Shown here: positions 22,916-26,333 of the stretch, in pieces | How the letters are laid out: every line of letters begins with the position of its first letter | Numbering within the stretch: the first letter of the stretch is position 1 | Assembly (NCBI GenBank): GCA_015663855.1 | Contig: DQRJ01000170.1 | Span: 1-26,333, forward strand | Direction of reading: 5' to 3' | Source of the DNA: Flavobacteriales bacterium | Lineage (GTDB): Bacteria; Bacteroidota; Bacteroidia; Flavobacteriales_D; Sanyastnellaceae | DNA: 26,333 nt | Program-made: the position numbers and the translations under genes | The notes under the pieces: model-generated | What the model saw: the letters and a program-made list of their open reading frames with translations, nothing else | Told to the model about the DNA's origin: nothing | Databases searched by the model: none

Positions 22916-23731
22916 TTAGTACTGCTCGTCTTTAGAAGGGAAATCTCGAGAACGTACGTCGCTAACGTAGTTTTGGATGGCGCTTAGCATTTGGTCTCCC
23001 ATATCAAGGTAACGACGGAGAAAACGAGGAGAGAATTCCTGTGTGATTCCGAGCATATCGTGTAGTACGAGGACCTGACCATCGCAATCCGCACCCGCTC
23101 CAATTCCTATTGTGGGACATTCTACCGAGGCAGTAACTTCCCTGGCTAAATTAGCTGGGATTTTTTCGAATACGATAGCGAAACATCCTATGTCGTTGAG
23201 CATTTGAGCGTCTTCGCGAAGGTGGATTGCCTCCTGCTCTTCTTTAGCACGGACAGTGTAAGTACCGAATTTGTATATAGATTGTGGAGTCAAACCGAGG
23301 TGTCCCATTACCGGAATTCCTGCGGATAAAATCCTCTCGATAGATTCGCGAACCTCACGACCTCCCTCTAATTTCACTGCGTGGGCGCCACTTTCTTTCA
23401 TAATCCGAATCGCACTATTAAGAGCTTCCTTAGAATTACCTTGGTAAGTTCCGAACGGTAAATCCACTACCACTAAAGCTCTCTTTGCACCGCGAACGAC
23501 GGAAGAGGCGTGATAGATCATTTGGTCTAAAGTGATGGGAAGGGTGGTTTCATGACCAGCCATAACGTTTGATGCACTATCACCGACGAGTATGATGTCA
23601 ATGCCCGCCTGGTCTACCAAACGAGTCATGGAGTAATCGTAAGCAGTCAACATGGCGATGCGCTCGCCGTTCTGCTTCATCTTGTGTAACACTTGCGTCG
23701 TAATGCGCTTAGCTTCTTTATGGACACTCAT
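22916..23731 (-). CDS. panB: 3-methyl-2-oxobutanoate hydroxymethyltransferase
   Basis: The 271-residue enzyme adds a hydroxymethyl group from methylene-THF to ketoisovalerate, giving ketopantoate, the first step of pantothenate and CoA synthesis. Conserved blocks are MLTAYDYSMTRLVDQAGIDI, LVGDSASNVMAGHETTLPIT with the Mg-site Asp, VVDLPFGTYQ, AHAVKLEGG, GIPVMGHLGLTPQS and ECPTIGIGAGADCDGQVLVL. The whole TIM-barrel is present and length is normal. It has its own promoter, and the pseudouridine synthase gene follows after 10 bp. Neither panC nor panD is in the window. Confidence 0.97.
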   Translation of the reverse strand: MSVHKEAKRITTQVLHKMKQNGERIAMLTAYDYSMTRLVDQAGIDIILVGDSASNVMAGHETTLPITLDQMIYHASSVVRGAKRALVVVDLPFGTYQGNSKEALNSAIRIMKESGAHAVKLEGGREVRESIERILSAGIPVMGHLGLTPQSIYKFGTYTVRAKEEQEAIHLREDAQMLNDIGCFAIVFEKIPANLAREVTASVECPTIGIGAGADCDGQVLVLHDMLGITQEFSPRFLRRYLDMGDQMLSAIQNYVSDVRSRDFPSKDEQY

Positions 23732-23765
23732 TATTGACTTGTGAGTTAATTCATTAATGTTATTG

Positions 23766-23795
23766 CGAAGTTAATCTTCTATTCTAAACCCACAA
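23766..23795 (-). promoter_or_regulatory. Promoter of panB
   Basis: On the minus strand: TTG (23795-23793), 19-nt spacer, TAACTTCG (23773-23766). The ideal spacing supports TAnnTTCG as a working -7 variant in this genome. The leader before ATG 23731 is about 30 nt. Confidence 0.6.
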
Positions 23796-23809
23796 CAATC
23801 CATCTAACT

Positions 23810-24814
23810 TTACACTAGTGCTTGCCAAATATATATGGCATAACAGGTCAAATAAATTGCCCCGTGCAATCTGCTTATCTTCTTGCCTATTTTAAGGATA
23901 GGGTAGAGTAGGGCAGTGGTGCCAAGCATCCACCAGAAATCGCCTGCTATCATGTTCGGGTCTACGCTGATATCTACAATTACAGATGACGCTCCTAAAA
24001 CTAAAAGGATATTCATAATGTTTGACCCGATGATGTTTCCAATACCTAAATCCGATTGGCCTTTTAATGCCGCGGTAACTGAAGCAACAATCTCGGGAAC
24101 GCTTGTTCCGAATGCGACTACAGTCACACCTATTATATGCTCGCTAATCCCAAATCTATGCGCCATTTCCGAGGCTCCCTCAACGAAGAGTCCCGCGCCG
24201 TAGTACAGAAGAATGCACCCAATTACAATCCACAACATAAGTAAGCCGTAGTTCCTCTTTGCGTATTGATTAAGCTCCTCTCCTCCAGGGGAGTCGGGTT
24301 CGGAATTCTCTTCAAGACTTTCCTTCTCCATTTTACTTTTCATTTTCCGGCTCCTCATCACTTGAACGACCATATAAAAAGTCATCCCCGATAAAAATAT
24401 AACGCCGTCAAGTCTAGAGTAAACACCATCTAATGAGAGTGAAACGAAAAGAAGAGTCACTACCATTAATATCGGCCAATCCATTTTCAATAACTGCTTA
24501 TCGATTTTCAGAGGTCTTACTAAAGCAGTCAGCCCTAAAGCAAGCCCCAGGTTAGCGATATTAGACCCCACAACATTCCCGACCGCTATCCCCACCGAGC
24601 CACTCCAAGCCGCTTGCATCGAAGCGAAAAGTTCGGGAGATGATGTTCCTATTGCAACAACAGTAAGTCCCACAATCAAAGGCGGAATGTTCGCTCTAAT
24701 AGCAAGCCCGGACGAATTTCGAACTAGTGTTTCCCCTCCTAAAACAAGGAGCGCTAATCCGATTACAAGTAACGCATAAGGGCTGTTTACAATAGCCTCG
24801 AAAGAAGCTATCAT
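23810..24814 (-). CDS. Calcium/sodium antiporter, YrbG-type CaCA family
   Basis: The 334-residue inner-membrane protein has about ten helices in two inverted halves joined by a charged cytoplasmic loop (about 155-190: KSKMEKESLEENSEPDSPGG). Each half carries an alpha-repeat: VAIGTSSPELFASMQA with VGNVVGSNIANLGLALG, and VAFGTSVPEIVASVTA with IGNIIGSNIMNILLVLG. The GTSxPE glutamates and GSNIxN asparagines bind the ion. Family members exchange Ca2+ against Na+ or H+. Its ATG overlaps the TatA-like stop by 4 nt (ATGA), so it is translationally coupled to that gene. Confidence 0.92.
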   Translation of the reverse strand: MIASFEAIVNSPYALLVIGLALLVLGGETLVRNSSGLAIRANIPPLIVGLTVVAIGTSSPELFASMQAAWSGSVGIAVGNVVGSNIANLGLALGLTALVRPLKIDKQLLKMDWPILMVVTLLFVSLSLDGVYSRLDGVIFLSGMTFYMVVQVMRSRKMKSKMEKESLEENSEPDSPGGEELNQYAKRNYGLLMLWIVIGCILLYYGAGLFVEGASEMAHRFGISEHIIGVTVVAFGTSVPEIVASVTAALKGQSDLGIGNIIGSNIMNILLVLGASSVIVDISVDPNMIAGDFWWMLGTTALLYPILKIGKKISRLHGAIYLTCYAIYIWQALV

Positions 24815-25119
24815 TTGTGTGTGTCTTTTTCGGTGGACTCGTTATTTGAGGCTGACTTTTTGTTTTCCCCTGAGTCGCCTTCATTCCCTTTGCTTGAATG
24901 CTTTGCCGAGCTACTAGGTTGCGATCTTAAATCTGTCGCCTTTTTAAAGTCCGACTTTATATCGTTAGTTCCTTTCAAAATCTCCCTCTGAATATCATCT
25001 GTAGCACTCCTGAAATGTCTTATTCCTTCACCCATAGTCTTAGCAAGAGACGGTATTCCCTTCGCCCCGAAGAGCAAGAGATAAATCACGAAGATGAATA
25101 TAATTTCAGTCGATCCCAT
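24811..25119 (-). CDS. tatA: Twin-arginine translocase subunit TatA/E-like
   Basis: The 102-residue membrane protein has the TatA plan. It has a short polar N-terminus with Glu5 (MGSTEIIFIF), one helix to about residue 16, and the hinge FGAKGIPSLAKTMGEGI, then a long amphipathic helix (about 25-60) and a polar Ser/Lys/Glu tail. TatA oligomers form the passage for folded proteins with RR signal peptides. TatB shares the plan, so the symbol is the best guess; tatC is not in the window. It is followed by a Ca2+/cation antiporter with an ATGA overlap. Confidence 0.85.
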   Translation of the reverse strand: MGSTEIIFIFVIYLLLFGAKGIPSLAKTMGEGIRHFRSATDDIQREILKGTNDIKSDFKKATDLRSQPSSSAKHSSKGNEGDSGENKKSASNNESTEKDTHK

Positions 25120-25137
25120 TTAGAACTATGTAGGTCG

Positions 25138-25168
25138 TAAAAGTACTCACGAAAACTCCCTTACCCAA
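25138..25168 (-). promoter_or_regulatory. Candidate promoter of tatA/antiporter
   Basis: On the minus strand: TTG (25168-25166), 20-nt spacer, TACTTTTA (25145-25138; one mismatch to TAnnTTTG). The leader before ATG 25119 would be about 14 nt. Confidence 0.35.
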
Positions 25169-25178
25169 CTAAATAAAG

Positions 25179-25210
25179 AAGGGCCCCACGAAAAATTTGG
25201 TGGAGCCCTT
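25179..25210 (-). terminator. Terminator of the Cys-rich repeat gene
   Basis: AAGGGCcCCAC (25179-25189) pairs with GTGGaGCCCTT (25200-25210), 10 pairs and one C-A mismatch, with a 10-nt loop. Reading on the minus strand the stem is followed by TCTTTATTT. It lies 46 bp downstream of the repeat-protein stop. Confidence 0.8.
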
Positions 25211-25255
25211 AATAGCATTGGTTTTGGTTAACACATGCTAAATCTTATTGTTAAA

Positions 25256-26333
25256 TCAACCTGGGTAAAGAGCTCCCCAAGCAAGTAGGAAGTCAAGTAG
25301 ATCCTGCACCTGAATGTGTCCGTCACCATTGAAGTCAGGACAAGGGGTGTATTTACAAGTACCATCCTCAACGTTCGAAATAGGGTTGAAGTTGAGAGCT
25401 TCAGAGTCGGTACATCCAGAGAACACACAGAAACCTCCGTCTGTTGTAGCTGTCGCGTCGAAGTTGAGAGCTAATGGATACATACATCCTTCGCCTGGGT
25501 AGCAAGCTGCGGCGGCATCTCCCTCAGCGAATCCAGTTCCTTCTAAGAGTACTGAGTTATCGAATGGTGTGATGTCACATGCTTCTTGAGCCCAAACTTG
25601 ACCATTGTAATCTGGAGCATAAGATCCAAACACAATCAACAGCTCGAGAAGGTCTTGAAGTTGAACAGTTCCATCTCCGTTGAAGTCAGCATTGAACGGA
25701 ACGTCTGTACAAATTGCGTCTCCTGATTCGTTCGCGTATGGATTATAGCTAGTGAATTCGTTATCGGTACAACCTTCGAATAGACAACTTCCATCTTCAA
25801 GACTTGCTGTCGAATCGAAGTTGATCGCAGTACTGTATGTACAACCGCTACAACCATCGTAGAAACAACTTCCGTTGTCGTCAGTTGCTGAGGCGTCGTA
25901 GTTACAAGCGCATACGTCGGTACATCCAGCGACCTCATCGTCATCACAAATACCATCGCCATCTGCATCGGCCAAACAATTTCCGTCACAATCGTACCCA
26001 TCCTCAGCGAAGTAACAACTTCCATCATCGTAGTTAGCGGCAGCGTCGTAGTTACAAGCTCCTGCGTCAGTACAACCTGTGAAAATACAAGATGTGAATT
26101 CACAAGATCCGTCATCGATAGTTGCGGTAGCATCGTAGTTACATGCTTGAGGTATAGTACAACCGTAGCAATCGTAGGTACAAGAACCATCGTCGTCAGT
26201 TGCTCCTGAACTGAAGTTACATGCCTCAGGATCAGTACAACCGTCTATTTCATATTCATCACATATTCCGTCACCATCAGCATCGTTCACGCAATCACCG
26301 TTACAATCGTATGGTGCATTTGCAAACACACAA
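25256..26333 (-). CDS. Large Cys/Asp-rich secreted repeat protein, C-terminal part
   Basis: About 359 residues are visible; the frame stays open to the window edge, so the 5' end lies outside (GTG at 26329 is an internal Val). It carries eight repeats of GCTxxxACNYDxxAxxDDGSC, two thrombospondin-3-like calcium inserts (DADGDGICDEYE, DADGDGICDDDE), and two EF-hand/dockerin-like modules. These are DFNGDGTVQLQDLLELLIVF inside and DFNGDGHIQVQDLLDFLLAW at the C-terminus. High Cys and Asp content points to an extracellular, calcium-stabilised fibre or adhesin-like surface protein. Similar repeat proteins are common in marine Flavobacteriales. No classical T9SS C-terminal domain is seen: the protein ends 5 residues after the second module. 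Confidence 0.8.
   Translation of the reverse strand, partial: CVFANAPYDCNGDCVNDADGDGICDEYEIDGCTDPEACNFSSGATDDDGSCTYDCYGCTIPQACNYDATATIDDGSCEFTSCIFTGCTDAGACNYDAAANYDDGSCYFAEDGYDCDGNCLADADGDGICDDDEVAGCTDVCACNYDASATDDNGSCFYDGCSGCTYSTAINFDSTASLEDGSCLFEGCTDNEFTSYNPYANESGDAICTDVPFNADFNGDGTVQLQDLLELLIVFGSYAPDYNGQVWAQEACDITPFDNSVLLEGTGFAEGDAAAACYPGEGCMYPLALNFDATATTDGGFCVFSGCTDSEALNFNPISNVEDGTCKYTPCPDFNGDGHIQVQDLLDFLLAWGALYPG
25355..26245 (-). repeat. Eight-copy Cys/Asp protein repeat array
   Basis: Copies start near residues 30, 57, 85, 135, 162, 186, 281 and 305 of the visible frame. The first five are closest to the consensus GCTxxxACNYDxxAxxDDGSC. Copies 6-8 are diverged (GCTDNEFTSYNPYANESGDA, GCMYPLALNFDATATT, GCTDSEALNFNPISNV). 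Copies 6 and 7 are separated by about 70 residues containing the internal EF-hand module (25619-25693). At DNA level the array keeps strong similarity around the DDGSC codons, so unequal recombination is possible. Confidence 0.8.

Noticed and set aside
25636..26190. Long alternative frames across the repeat array
   Set aside because: They arise from the repeated codon pattern of the real minus-strand frame and show no domain or signal peptide.

Overview
The window looks like a chromosomal segment of a marine Bacteroidetes, most likely order Flavobacteriales. The basis is mixed. Promoters follow the Bacteroidetes pattern TTG-N17-20-TAnnTTTG (or TTCG), start codons lack Shine-Dalgarno sequences, and IspH is of the long type. 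There is bacillithiol-type BshB1, a small-ORF/mutL/rhomboid/rhomboid/EEP cluster, and extracellular proteins built from GCTxxxACNYDxxAxxDDGSC repeats and single EF-hand modules. No mobile element, CRISPR array, prophage or rRNA operon was seen.

Layout. 1-751: the 5' end of ridA (minus) diverges from a pabA/trpG amidotransferase. 761-4177: a three-gene minus-strand lipoprotein operon (CsgG-like, LPP20-like, small lipoprotein). 4303-6082: a saccharopine dehydrogenase-like gene plus an unknown gene, closed by a terminator. 6237-7448: ispH. 7486-12368: a plus-strand run of small membrane protein, mutL, two rhomboids and an EEP-family hydrolase. 12371-13664: idi and bshB1, divergent. 13621-16015: a flippase and a glycosyltransferase, divergent from tRNA-His. 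16355-16888: hpt. 16889-17313: a gap with no convincing gene. 17314-17667: a small secreted EF-hand protein. 17676-20300: a DMT exporter and asnB, divergent. 20335-23731: M15 peptidase, trxB, an RluA-type pseudouridine synthase and panB, all minus. 23810-25119: a Ca2+/cation antiporter with a TatA-like gene. 25256-26333: the 3' part of a large Cys-rich repeat protein, running off the window.

Most genes are housekeeping: folate or tryptophan nitrogen transfer, isoprenoids (ispH, idi), mismatch repair, bacillithiol, purine salvage, asparagine, thioredoxin, pantothenate and Tat export. The less explained parts are the CsgG/LPP20 lipoprotein trio, the pair of unrelated secreted proteins ending in the same EF-hand module, and a promoter architecture. 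In five or six genes the -7 element ends exactly 4 nt before ATG, predicting leaderless mRNAs. That architecture also moves the glycosyltransferase start to 16015.
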